Source: Crocinitomicaceae bacterium
GTDB lineage: Bacteria > Bacteroidota > Bacteroidia > Flavobacteriales_D > Crocinitomicaceae
Length of the DNA stretch: 64,000 bases
NCBI GenBank assembly: GCA_014762645.1
Contig: JABURP010000108.1
Location: forward strand, 23,267-87,266
Direction: 5' to 3'
Numbering within the stretch: position 1 is the first letter of the stretch; each line of letters starts with the position of its first letter. Position numbers and translations under genes: made by a program. Of this stretch, positions 43,094 through 51,649 are shown piece by piece. The notes beneath the pieces were generated by a model. The model searched no databases, was not told where the DNA came from, and saw only the letters and a list, made by a program, of their open reading frames with translations.

Positions 43094-44455
43094 GTGTATA
43101 AAATAGTAGTCATAATATTCCTCATCTTAGGATGTAGTTTGCGCACAGAAGCTCAAAAGCTGACACGTATTCTATTCATCTTTGATGCATCAAATTCCAT
43201 GAATGGAAAATGGGAAGGGTCTACTAAAATAAAGTTAGCAAGGGAAATTCTCGGAGATGCATTAACCGACCTGGAAGGCACGCCTAATCTCGAAATTGCC
43301 TTGCGCGTCTACGGACATCAATCTCCAGTAACTCCTACCTTTCAGGATTGTGACGATACCAAACTCGAAGTGCCATTTGGACCAAATAACTTCGCGGCTG
43401 TTCGCGGATTTATTAATACTGTAGAACCAAAAGGAACTACTCCCATTGCGCGTTCACTGGAAGCTAGTGCAGAAGATTTTCCGGATAAAAATGCCCGAAA
43501 TATCATCATCCTTATTACTGATGGATTAGAAGCTTGCGACCAATTTCCTTGTGAAGTTGCCCGTAAACTCAAAGAAAAAGGCATCAATGTCACCCCTTTT
43601 GTTGTAGGCCTCGGAATTGACCTCAAGTATTTAAATGAATTTGATTGTATTGGTCGATTCTATGAAGCATCTACTGTTGAATCATTCAAAAAAGTAATGA
43701 AATCAGTGATTTCTGATGCATTGAATAATACCACTGCTCAAATCTACCTTAAAGACATACATGGCGAGCCCACTGAAACAAATACTACTTGCTTTTTATA
43801 CAAAGCGGGCACAAAAGAATTGATGTATACTTTCATGCATACAATGAACTACAGAGGTATTCCCGATACCATTGTAGTAATTGACACCAAGTACAAATAC
43901 GATATGGTGGTAAATACCCTACCACAAGTGAAGGTGACCAATCTACAACTCTTTAAAGGACAGCATAACATTCTTCCGGCTGACTGTCCACAAGGAATTC
44001 TTAAGGTTCGAATTCAGGGACCTACCAAAACACGAAATGTTAAAGTTCGCGTAACACAAAAAGGATCCTCTGAAACCTTAAATGTCCAGGATATTGATGA
44101 GACACAACGGTATATCGTTGGATCTTATGACCTTGAAATATTAACCCTGCCAAGGATTTACAGGACGGTAGAAATCAATCAAAGTCAACGTGAGTATATT
44201 GACATTGAGGGATCAGGTTTGCTGAAGTACCGAACATTTAAAGCATTTGTTGGGCAAATATTCCTGACAAATACGGATAACGACTATTCAGAATGGGTGT
44301 GCGACCTGGACGGAACTGAACTTACAGGTCAGGTTTACTTGCAGCCGGGAAAATACAAATTAGTATTCCGGCCGACCACCGCTACATCCACAGATTATAC
44401 AAGCGTTAAATATTTTTCGATTAATTCCGGTTTAGAAACCGACTTAACCTTCTAA
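43094..44455 (+). CDS. VWA-domain protein between the transketolase halves
   Basis: This 453-residue protein starts with GTG. The N-terminal hydrophobic segment ends in a Cys (KIVVIIFLILGCSLRTEAQ), so it may be a lipoprotein. The von Willebrand A domain has a full MIDAS: DASNS (31-35), Thr in KGTTPIARSLEAS and Asp in LITDGLEACD. The remaining 250 residues are beta-rich and unrecognised. It starts two bases after the N-subunit stop and ends nine bases before the C-subunit ATG, so it is clearly part of the operon. Confidence 0.88.
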   Translation: MYKIVVIIFLILGCSLRTEAQKLTRILFIFDASNSMNGKWEGSTKIKLAREILGDALTDLEGTPNLEIALRVYGHQSPVTPTFQDCDDTKLEVPFGPNNFAAVRGFINTVEPKGTTPIARSLEASAEDFPDKNARNIIILITDGLEACDQFPCEVARKLKEKGINVTPFVVGLGIDLKYLNEFDCIGRFYEASTVESFKKVMKSVISDALNNTTAQIYLKDIHGEPTETNTTCFLYKAGTKELMYTFMHTMNYRGIPDTIVVIDTKYKYDMVVNTLPQVKVTNLQLFKGQHNILPADCPQGILKVRIQGPTKTRNVKVRVTQKGSSETLNVQDIDETQRYIVGSYDLEILTLPRIYRTVEINQSQREYIDIEGSGLLKYRTFKAFVGQIFLTNTDNDYSEWVCDLDGTELTGQVYLQPGKYKLVFRPTTATSTDYTSVKYFSINSGLETDLTF

Positions 44456-44464
44456 TTGCATAAG

Positions 44465-45421
44465 ATGAACAAAACCTTTGAAATCCAGGATTACAAAGAC
44501 ACGCGCTCAGGATTTGGCGCAGGTTTACAAGAATTAGGTAAATCACACCCCAATGTAGTAGCGCTCTGCGCAGATCTAACGGGGTCATTAAAAATGAATG
44601 CCTTCCAGGATGAAAATCCTGACAGGTTCTTTCAGGTTGGAATTGCAGAAGCTAATATGATGGGGCTTGCTGCAGGGTTAACAATCGGAGGAAAGATTCC
44701 GTTTACAGGAACCTTTGCTAACTTCTCAACTGGAAGGGTTTACGACCAAATTCGACAATCCATTGCGTATTCAAATAAGAACGTTAAAATCTGTGCTTCA
44801 CATGCCGGATTAACCTTAGGTGAAGATGGTGCTACCCACCAAATTCTGGAAGACATTGGCCTGATGAAAATGCTGCCGAACATGACCGTTATTTCACCCT
44901 GTGATTATAATGAAACAAAAGCAGCTACCATTGCTATTGCTGATTATGAAGGCCCTGTTTATCTAAGATTCGGAAGACCAAAAGTTCCTAATTTTACTGA
45001 TCCAAACAAGAAATTTGAAATTGGTAAAGCTGAAATACTAAACGAAGGCAAAGATGTAACTATCATTGCAACAGGGCATATGGTGTGGAAAGCTATTGAA
45101 GCAGGCAAGGAATTATTGGAGAAAGGTATTAATCCTGAAATAATAAATGTACACACGATTAAACCTTTTGACGAAAAGACAGTCATAGAATCTGTAAACA
45201 AGACAAAATGTGTTGTTACGGCTGAAGAGCACATGATGAATGGAGGCTTGGGTGACACCGTCGCTCAAACACTCGCCAAAAATCATCCGAGTCCTCTTGA
45301 AATGGTTGCTGTAAACGACACCTTTGGTGAAAGTGGAAAAGGTGAAGAACTCCTCGCGAAATACCATATCGACACAGCAGATATCGTTGCAGCAGTGCAA
45401 CGCGTCATCCAACGAAAGTAA
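44465..45421 (+). CDS. Transketolase, C-terminal subunit
   Basis: I start it at ATG 44465 ([20 protein letters not shown]), since the track's TTG at 44456 is weaker. The 318-residue subunit carries the pyrimidine-binding domain with the catalytic Glu in [48 protein letters not shown] and [11 protein letters not shown], then the C-terminal transketolase domain ([18 protein letters not shown]). It pairs with the N-subunit two genes upstream. Its 3' end would be overlapped by the track's long sigma-factor ORF. Confidence 0.95.
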   Translation: MNKTFEIQDYKDTRSGFGAGLQELGKSHPNVVALCADLTGSLKMNAFQDENPDRFFQVGIAEANMMGLAAGLTIGGKIPFTGTFANFSTGRVYDQIRQSIAYSNKNVKICASHAGLTLGEDGATHQILEDIGLMKMLPNMTVISPCDYNETKAATIAIADYEGPVYLRFGRPKVPNFTDPNKKFEIGKAEILNEGKDVTIIATGHMVWKAIEAGKELLEKGINPEIINVHTIKPFDEKTVIESVNKTKCVVTAEEHMMNGGLGDTVAQTLAKNHPSPLEMVAVNDTFGESGKGEELLAKYHIDTADIVAAVQRVIQRK

Positions 45422-45479
45422 GGCTGAGTTGGAACTGGTTGAGGAGACAACCGGCACAACTAAAAACAAAAAATCAATT

Positions 45480-46010
45480 GTGGATCAGGAGTTACTGGAC
45501 AAATACAAAGAAAATCCACAACTAGGATTCCAATTGATTGTCAAAAAATACCAGGAACGTATCTACTGGCAAATAAGACGTCTGACTAAAAATCATCAGG
45601 ACGCGGAAGATGTCATGCAGAATGTTTTTATTAAAGTATGGAACGGTCTTGAAAATTTCAGGGCAGATGCCAACCTGTATACATGGATGTATCGCATTGC
45701 ATTTAATGAAACCCATACTTTTTTAACCAAAAACAACAAGCGAAAAACAGTTGATCTTGATCCTCCTTTGTTTGAAAATAAAATTACAGTCGAAGGCGGT
45801 AAAGACCTTAGCGGAGAAGAAATTGAAGCACTGTTAAACAAAGCTTTGAACGAGCTTCCTGAAAAGCAAAGGCAAGTATTTGAACTAAAGTATTTTGACG
45901 AATTAAAATTTAAAGAAATTTCAGAATTGCTTGGAACAAGTGTCGGAGGGTTAAAAGCATCTTACCATCTGGCTGTGAAAAAGATTGAAGAATATTTAAA
46001 AGACAGTTAA
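45480..46010 (+). CDS. ECF-type RNA polymerase sigma factor
   Basis: This sigma-70 family protein has region 2 (QLIVKKYQERIYWQIRRLTK, then AEDVMQNVFIKVWNGLENF) and region 4 (LNELPEKQRQVFELKYFDEL, then ISELLGTSVGGLKASYHLAV). The track start at 45324 overlaps the transketolase gene by 98 bases, so I prefer GTG 45480 (MDQELLDKYKENP), preceded by an A-rich stretch; TTG 45429 is an alternative. The next two genes are candidate membrane and periplasmic partners. Confidence 0.9.
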   Translation: MDQELLDKYKENPQLGFQLIVKKYQERIYWQIRRLTKNHQDAEDVMQNVFIKVWNGLENFRADANLYTWMYRIAFNETHTFLTKNNKRKTVDLDPPLFENKITVEGGKDLSGEEIEALLNKALNELPEKQRQVFELKYFDELKFKEISELLGTSVGGLKASYHLAVKKIEEYLKDS

Positions 46011-46042
46011 ACCTTTTGTGCTGTTTTAAGTCAAAGAAGTAA

Positions 46043-46654
46043 ATGAAAGAGAAAAAGAACATATTAGATCACCTGAAAAAGCGTCAGAAGCCTGATGTTC
46101 CTAAGGATTTCTTTGAGAATTTCTCGGATGATTTAATGGCTAAAATTGAAGAAGAGGAAAGCGGTCTTAAAAACTTTCAAAAAACTACCAAACCAGATGT
46201 TCCGGCGGAATTCTTTGAGAATTTCGCTCAGAACATCACTCAAAAGGTCTCTAACTCAGAAGAAACCAACAAGCCACGTGTCATTCGCTTAAAAGTTATA
46301 GGTTTTGTTACAGCTGTAGCTGCGTGTTTATTGGTCTTTTTTCTAATTAAACCAGATAACACAACACCAACTGCAGATAATACACAGGATCAAAATAACA
46401 CGGAAAATGCAGAACCAATATCAGATGAAGTTTTAATGGCATTTGTTGACGAAAACGATATTGTTGACTTCATTCTGGAGGAAGAAATAGATCTTTCAGA
46501 AAATCAGGTTGAAGTAAACCTTGATGAAAATACGGAAGACAAAAATGCTTCCGGTGGTACAAATTCTGATTTGGATGAATTAGATCAGGATGACATTTAT
46601 CAGTACCTGGAAGAAGACCTTGACAATATTTATTTAGAAGATCTTGAATTATGA
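46043..46654 (+). CDS. Candidate anti-sigma membrane protein with duplicated KPDVP motif
   Basis: This 203-residue protein contains a tandem repeat in its cytoplasmic part: KPDVPKDFFENFSDDLMAKI and KPDVPAEFFENFAQNITQKV, about 35 residues apart. One transmembrane helix (VIGFVTAVAACLLVFFLI) is followed by a very acidic exported region (DLDELDQDDIYQYLEEDLDN). It lies 32 bases after the sigma gene and overlaps the next gene (ATGA), so an anti-sigma role is likely. No zinc-finger anti-sigma motif is present. Inference from position and topology. Confidence 0.7.
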   Translation: MKEKKNILDHLKKRQKPDVPKDFFENFSDDLMAKIEEEESGLKNFQKTTKPDVPAEFFENFAQNITQKVSNSEETNKPRVIRLKVIGFVTAVAACLLVFFLIKPDNTTPTADNTQDQNNTENAEPISDEVLMAFVDENDIVDFILEEEIDLSENQVEVNLDENTEDKNASGGTNSDLDELDQDDIYQYLEEDLDNIYLEDLEL

Positions 46655-47139
46655 TGAAGAATATATTCACACTCATAGCACTATTATTTGTCGGTGTGGC
46701 ATTTGCTCAACCTGACGAAGATCCAAGAGAGGAGAGAAAAGAGAAAATTAAGGCGCATAAAATTGCCTTTATTTCTACTGAACTAGACCTGTCTCCTGAA
46801 GAAGCCGAAAAATTTTGGCCAATCTATAATGAACTGGAAGATAAGATGGAGGAAATCCATACCCAGCGTCGCGCTTATATGAAAAAACTCAAAAATTTTG
46901 ATGAACTCTCCGACAATGAAGCGTATGAGATTACGGAAAAATTATTTGAACTGGAAGCTGAAGAACATGCTTTAAGGAAAGAATATTTAGGTAAATTCGC
47001 TACTGCTGTAGGTAAAAAGAAAGCCGCTAAGGTTTTCATGGCAGAAGAAAAATTTAAACGCGAATTGTTACGGAAGCTCAAACATCAACAAGAGCAAAGA
47101 CGTAACGGAGGACCAGGACATGGAGGACCACCTAGATAA
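46651..47139 (+). CDS. Periplasmic helical protein (Spy/CpxP-like)
   Basis: This 162-residue protein has a signal peptide (MKNIFTLIALLFVGVAFAQ) and a four-helix-type acidic/basic mature part with ELDLSPEEAEKFWPIYNELE, then DNEAYEITEKLFELEAEEHAL and FMAEEKFKRELLRKLK. The LSPEEAxKFWPxYNE element is characteristic of Bacteroidota Spy/CpxP-like proteins that sense or chaperone envelope proteins. It is coupled by ATGA overlap to the membrane protein upstream, completing a sigma/membrane/periplasm set. Ends in a Gly/Arg-rich tail. Confidence 0.8.
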   Translation: MMKNIFTLIALLFVGVAFAQPDEDPREERKEKIKAHKIAFISTELDLSPEEAEKFWPIYNELEDKMEEIHTQRRAYMKKLKNFDELSDNEAYEITEKLFELEAEEHALRKEYLGKFATAVGKKKAAKVFMAEEKFKRELLRKLKHQQEQRRNGGPGHGGPPR

Positions 47140-48316
47140 AGATGAATTCTTAACACTGTTGGCACAGACCAACACTGCTCCTTATTTAATCCCTGTAAAA
47201 CGTGCTGAAGGCATATATATCTGGGATAAAGATGACAAAAAGTATATGGACATGATCGCCGGTGTTGCTGTAAACAACATTGGCCACAGGCATCCCAAAG
47301 TGGTTAATGCGATTAAAGATCAAGCCGATAAATACCTTCATGTTATGGTTTATGGGGAATTCGTCCAAGAACCTCAAAGCCTACTTGCTAAACACCTCAA
47401 CTCTCTTCTACCCGACAGTTTAAACTGCACGTATCTGGTTAATTCTGGAACAGAAGCCAATGAAGGTGCTCTGAAGCTTGCTAAACGATATACCGGCAGA
47501 CAGGAAATCATATCCTTCAAAGGTTCTTATCATGGAAGTACACATGGTTCTTTGAGCGTTTCGGGAAATGAAACAAAAAAAGGTGCGTTCAGACCATTAC
47601 TACCAGGTGTTAAGTTCATAGAATTCAACCAAGCCGCAGATTTACAGCATATAACTCAACATACCGCAGCAGTAATCATGGAAACTGTTCAGGGGGATGC
47701 CGGGGTAAGAATTCCGGATAAAGCATTTATGCAAGCCCTCCGTGAAAAATGTAATGAAACCGGAGCCCTCCTCATTCTGGACGAAATTCAGTGCGGTATG
47801 GGAAGAGCCGGAAGTATGTTTGCCTTTGAGAAATTTGAAATTGTTCCGGATATACTTACACTTGGGAAAGCACTAGGTGGAGGGATGCCTATAGGTGCAT
47901 TCATTGCGAATAAGTCCGTAATGAACGTATTAACACATGATCCTATGCTGGGCCATATTACCACTTTTGGAGGACACCCGGTAATAGCTGCTGCTGCAAA
48001 TGCCTGTCTTGAGGTATTAAAAGAGGAAAGCTGGATGGCAGAAGTTGATGAAAAAGGTCAGGTTCTTGAAGAACTCTTGTCCGGTTGCACTGACATTAAG
48101 GCAATCAGAAGAGCCGGGTTGATGTTTGCCATTGATATGGAATCGGATGAAAAGGTAGCAAAAGTCGTAAATGAATGCCTTAAAAGAGGGTTAATCAGTT
48201 TTTGGTTTCTATCACATCCACATAGCTTCAGGTTGTCCCCGCCCCTTTCAATCAGCATGGATGAAATCCGTATTGCTGGTAAAATCATTCTTGATGCCAT
48301 TGAAGCCTCCAGGTAG
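47120..48316 (+). CDS. Class III PLP-dependent aminotransferase
   Basis: This 398-residue aminotransferase of the ornithine/acetylornithine/4-aminobutyrate type has substrate region YMDMIAGVAVNNIGHRHPKV, NSGTEANEGALKLAKRYTGR (PLP phosphate site), LILDEIQCGMGRAGSMFAFE and the PLP-binding Lys in LTLGKALGGGMPIGAF. The amino donor is not identifiable. The ATG overlaps the end of the periplasmic protein gene by 20 bases, so it is transcribed with the sigma-factor genes. The family is secure. Confidence 0.93.
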   Translation: MEDHLDKDEFLTLLAQTNTAPYLIPVKRAEGIYIWDKDDKKYMDMIAGVAVNNIGHRHPKVVNAIKDQADKYLHVMVYGEFVQEPQSLLAKHLNSLLPDSLNCTYLVNSGTEANEGALKLAKRYTGRQEIISFKGSYHGSTHGSLSVSGNETKKGAFRPLLPGVKFIEFNQAADLQHITQHTAAVIMETVQGDAGVRIPDKAFMQALREKCNETGALLILDEIQCGMGRAGSMFAFEKFEIVPDILTLGKALGGGMPIGAFIANKSVMNVLTHDPMLGHITTFGGHPVIAAAANACLEVLKEESWMAEVDEKGQVLEELLSGCTDIKAIRRAGLMFAIDMESDEKVAKVVNECLKRGLISFWFLSHPHSFRLSPPLSISMDEIRIAGKIILDAIEASR

Positions 48317-48321
48317 ATAAA

Positions 48322-48353
48322 TTGGTGCCGCGACCAGACATTTCATATATTTG
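48322..48353 (+). promoter_or_regulatory. Promoter before the 48371 gene
   Basis: TTG at 48322-48324 and TATATTTG at 48346-48353 are 21 bases apart, a near-ideal Bacteroidota -33/-7 pair. The -7 box ends 17 bases before the ATG at 48371. Confidence 0.6.
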
Positions 48354-48370
48354 GTAGAAATCTACTACTT

Positions 48371-48844
48371 ATGAAATGGCGTCTTTTACTCTCACTATCC
48401 ATTATTTTAACAACGCTAACCAATTCATTAGCCCAGGAAAACGTAAAGGTGACAATCGGCAATGAAAATACGAGTTTCAAGGCGTATGAATTACTCCCGG
48501 ACTCTACCGGTGAATGCTCATATTATACTATTGTAGGGGGTGTTTTCGATTACTTTTACATTAACCGCGTCAATGGAGAAACCAGGCAATACAAACACTA
48601 TTTCTGCCAAACCAAGCTGATTGATATTAAATCGGTCAGCTACAAGGAGAATCCCGACGGCACTTATATCATGTTGGTTTCTACAAAAAAAGAAGAGCCT
48701 GAAGTGATGTATGAAAGCTGGAACCTTTTTGAAGGAAAGGTAGACAAAATACAAGATTCCGGACCGGAGATGACATTGATCGTACCCAGCCCGGAAGCCG
48801 GGGATCAACTTTTAAAACTTATCAAAAAAGGGAAGGATCTCTGA
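48371..48844 (+). CDS. Hypothetical exported protein
   Basis: This 157-residue protein has a signal peptide (KWRLLLSLSIILTTLTNSLAQ). The mature domain contains NTSFKAYELLPDSTGECSYY, then YFCQTKLIDIKSVSYKENPD and ILLISTKKEEP-like strand segments. No catalytic motif is seen. It has its own promoter with a clean TATATTTG box and converges on the M1 peptidase operon, 13 bases apart at the stops. Family not recognised. Confidence 0.75.
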   Translation: MKWRLLLSLSIILTTLTNSLAQENVKVTIGNENTSFKAYELLPDSTGECSYYTIVGGVFDYFYINRVNGETRQYKHYFCQTKLIDIKSVSYKENPDGTYIMLVSTKKEEPEVMYESWNLFEGKVDKIQDSGPEMTLIVPSPEAGDQLLKLIKKGKDL

Positions 48845-48857
48845 TTTAAAACAGATC

Positions 48858-51155
48858 TTAATACCTTCTGTACCCACCACGACCTCTTTCAAAGATGTCG
48901 AACTTGCTTGGGATCGCTTTTCGCGGCCAGAAGTTATCTTCCATCTCACAATCCGCCGTTTCAAGGAATGGATCCAATTCAATCTGTTTAACTTCTTTTT
49001 GAAAGAAGAAAACCTTTGAAATATACTGGTGATCAAATCTCCAGATTTCTGCTGGAATATGAATTAATGAATCGGAACCATCCGTAAAAGTAAACCGCAG
49101 AATTAGCGGCATCACTAACCCACCAACATTTTCAAAATCCATTTGGTAGTAGTTGTACCCCAAATCCAGTAACTCTTTTTCACCTTCATTCAATGCGGCA
49201 ATGAAGTCTTCGTACTCTTCACGGTCTTTCTGAGTAATTGCGTAAGGATCTGCCGTGTTATACTTGTCGTTAAGGTTAGGATCAACTTCGTTTTGTGTTT
49301 GTTTGATCAACTCTTTATTACGTACCTCTGAAATGTTTTTATTCTCCATTTGATCCACCTGTTTTTCAAATTCTTTTTCTACGGTAGGATCATGCGTATC
49401 CATCTGATACCATTTCACAGATTTAATGGCGATATCACAGTGGTCTGTGGTAAAGAACCAACCTCTCCAGAACCAATCCAGGTCAACACCAGAAGCATCT
49501 TCCATTGTTCTAAAGAAATCTGCAGGTGTAGGGTGCTTAAACATCCACCGTTGCGCGTATGTTTTGAAAGCAAAATCAAACAACTCTCTTCCCAAGATGG
49601 TTTCTCTCAATATATTTAGTGCTGTCGCAGGTTTTCCGTAGGCATTGTTTCCAAATTGCCATAAAGATTCGGAATTGGTCATTATCGGAGCAATATTGTC
49701 CTTATCTCCCTTCATGTAATCCACAATCAAATGTGCTGGTCCTCTTCTGGATGGGTAATCCCTTTGCCACTCCTGTTCTGTCAAATACTGTAAAAATGTG
49801 TTTAAGCCTTCATCCATCCATGTCCACTGACGTTCATCTGAATTCACAATCATTGGAAAATAATTGTGCCCAACTTCGTGGATAATTACAGACTGCATTC
49901 CATATTTAGTTCGTTCCGAGTATGTACCATCAGCATTTGGCCTTCCACCATTAAAACAAATCATTGGGTATTCCATCCCAATATAGTTGGCGTGTACTGA
50001 AATGGCCACCGGATAAGGATAGTCAAAAGTGTGTTTACTGTAGGTTTTTAGTGTTTGTGCTATGACTCTTGTAGAATATTTCTCCCAAAGTGGATTTCCT
50101 TCTTTTGGGTAGAACGACATAGCCATAACCGTCTTTGTTTCCTGAACTACACGTTGGGCATCCCAAATAAACTTTCGGGAGGATGCAAAGGCAAAATCAC
50201 GTACGTTTTCGGCTTCAAAAACCCAGGTTTTCGTACTTGTTTCTTTGTTATTTTCAGCAGCCTTCGCTTCTTCTTCGGTAACAATAAAGACCGGTTCATC
50301 TGAAACTTTGGCCTTTTCCCATCTGGACCTTTGCTCTGAGTTTAATACTTTACTCGTGTTCTGCAACTCACCGGTAGCAGCAACTATATGATCAGAAGGC
50401 ACTGTAATCTCCACGCGGTAATCACCAAAAGGAAGCGTGAATTCTCCAGCTCCTAAAAATTGTTTGTTCTGCCATCCTTCCACATCATTATACACACACA
50501 TTCTTGGGTAATACTGCGCTATCGTGTATAAATAGTTGTCATCTTCTTCAAAATATTCATAACCTGATCGTCCACCAATCTTCATTCGGTCATTTATGTT
50601 GTACCACCAATCAATTTTAAAAGTGAACTTGTCTCCTGTCATCAAAGGTTTAGGAAGATCAATGCGCATCATAGTTTCTACGACATGAAAATCTACCGGA
50701 TCACCTGCAGCATCAGTTACGTTGGTGAGATTAAATCCACCTTCAAATTCCATACGATCCAAAACCCGACGCATCATGTAAGGAGATGAAATGTCCTGAA
50801 TAGTACTTGTTCTAATCTTTGAACTCGCCGAACCTGGACGCCGAACGTTTTGATCAAGTTGCAACCATATATAATCCAATTGATCTGGTGAATTATTTGT
50901 GTAAGTAATGGTTTCCGAACCCGTGATCTTTTGATTTTCATCATCTAATGTGATCTTCATATCATAATCAGCTTGCTGCTGATAATAATTTGGTCCGGGT
51001 GCACCTGAGGCGGTTCTGTAAACATTTGGTGTTGCCAGCTCCTCCTTTAATTGCTTGAATTTGTTGTTGTTGTAATTTGGTTGTGCAAATGCACCAATAA
51101 CTGAGAACAAAAGGGTTAACGTTAAAAACTGTGCTCTGTTAATCATGATTATCAT
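48858..51155 (-). CDS. M1 family metallopeptidase
   Basis: This 765-residue exported aminopeptidase of the gluzincin M1 class has a signal peptide (INRAQFLTLTLLFSVIGAFA). The zinc site HEVGH (about residues 426-430) is followed 18 residues on by the Glu ligand in WTWMDEGLNTFLQYL. The substrate-facing GMEYP replaces the usual GAMEN. The start ATG overlaps the DUF6702 stop (ATGA), placing it last in a four-gene operon. It probably degrades peptides in the periplasm. Firm identification. Confidence 0.93.
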   Translation of the reverse strand: MIIMINRAQFLTLTLLFSVIGAFAQPNYNNNKFKQLKEELATPNVYRTASGAPGPNYYQQQADYDMKITLDDENQKITGSETITYTNNSPDQLDYIWLQLDQNVRRPGSASSKIRTSTIQDISSPYMMRRVLDRMEFEGGFNLTNVTDAAGDPVDFHVVETMMRIDLPKPLMTGDKFTFKIDWWYNINDRMKIGGRSGYEYFEEDDNYLYTIAQYYPRMCVYNDVEGWQNKQFLGAGEFTLPFGDYRVEITVPSDHIVAATGELQNTSKVLNSEQRSRWEKAKVSDEPVFIVTEEEAKAAENNKETSTKTWVFEAENVRDFAFASSRKFIWDAQRVVQETKTVMAMSFYPKEGNPLWEKYSTRVIAQTLKTYSKHTFDYPYPVAISVHANYIGMEYPMICFNGGRPNADGTYSERTKYGMQSVIIHEVGHNYFPMIVNSDERQWTWMDEGLNTFLQYLTEQEWQRDYPSRRGPAHLIVDYMKGDKDNIAPIMTNSESLWQFGNNAYGKPATALNILRETILGRELFDFAFKTYAQRWMFKHPTPADFFRTMEDASGVDLDWFWRGWFFTTDHCDIAIKSVKWYQMDTHDPTVEKEFEKQVDQMENKNISEVRNKELIKQTQNEVDPNLNDKYNTADPYAITQKDREEYEDFIAALNEGEKELLDLGYNYYQMDFENVGGLVMPLILRFTFTDGSDSLIHIPAEIWRFDHQYISKVFFFQKEVKQIELDPFLETADCEMEDNFWPRKAIPSKFDIFERGRGGYRRY

Positions 51156-51649
51156 TGAAAAGTTATGCTATCCTCGCTTTTTGAAGCGACTAAAGTTACA
51201 CTTTTCGTACGATCTAAGTATTTGTAGTGAACAATATTTTGTTGTTGGTCAGATACACTGAAGAGTAGCTTATTTATAATACTAATGGTTGTCGGATCCG
51301 TGACATCTGTGAAGTAAAAGTAAAAATAGAGCTCATCTCTTTCATTAACTTCTCTTCCGAGGTAGGTCATTTCAAGTGGAATATCTTGTGAATAGATTTT
51401 GAAATTGTGCTTAAGATATTGTTTGATATACACATTCACCTCTGAAGAATCACTCACTGCTTCCAGATCGATACTGCGTTCAAATTTTCGTTGCAGCACC
51501 AATTCAAAATCATGTGCAGTAACCTTCAATGAAACATTAATCCTGTTATGGATTGTATCGTATTCCATATCCGCAATGGAAATGTAAAATTTATGGGAGA
51601 ATGCAGATCCCGCTAACAATACGAACAATATGGTAACTAGCTGTTTCAC
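51152..51649 (-). CDS. DUF6702 family exported protein
   Basis: This 165-residue protein has a signal peptide (KQLVTILFVLLAGSAFSHK). It then reads KFYISIADMEYDTIHNRINV, SLKVTAHDFELVLQRKFERS and later YLGREVNERDELYFYFYFTD, matching the DUF6702 pattern found next to M1 peptidases in Flavobacteriia. Function unknown. It is coupled by four-base overlaps both upstream and downstream. Periplasmic or surface location is likely. Confidence 0.85.
   Translation of the reverse strand: MKQLVTILFVLLAGSAFSHKFYISIADMEYDTIHNRINVSLKVTAHDFELVLQRKFERSIDLEAVSDSSEVNVYIKQYLKHNFKIYSQDIPLEMTYLGREVNERDELYFYFYFTDVTDPTTISIINKLLFSVSDQQQNIVHYKYLDRTKSVTLVASKSEDSITFQ

Noticed and set aside
45324-45479. Long N-terminus of the sigma-factor ORF
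   Set aside because: It would overlap the transketolase C-subunit by 98 bases; the sequence before region 2 has no family support.
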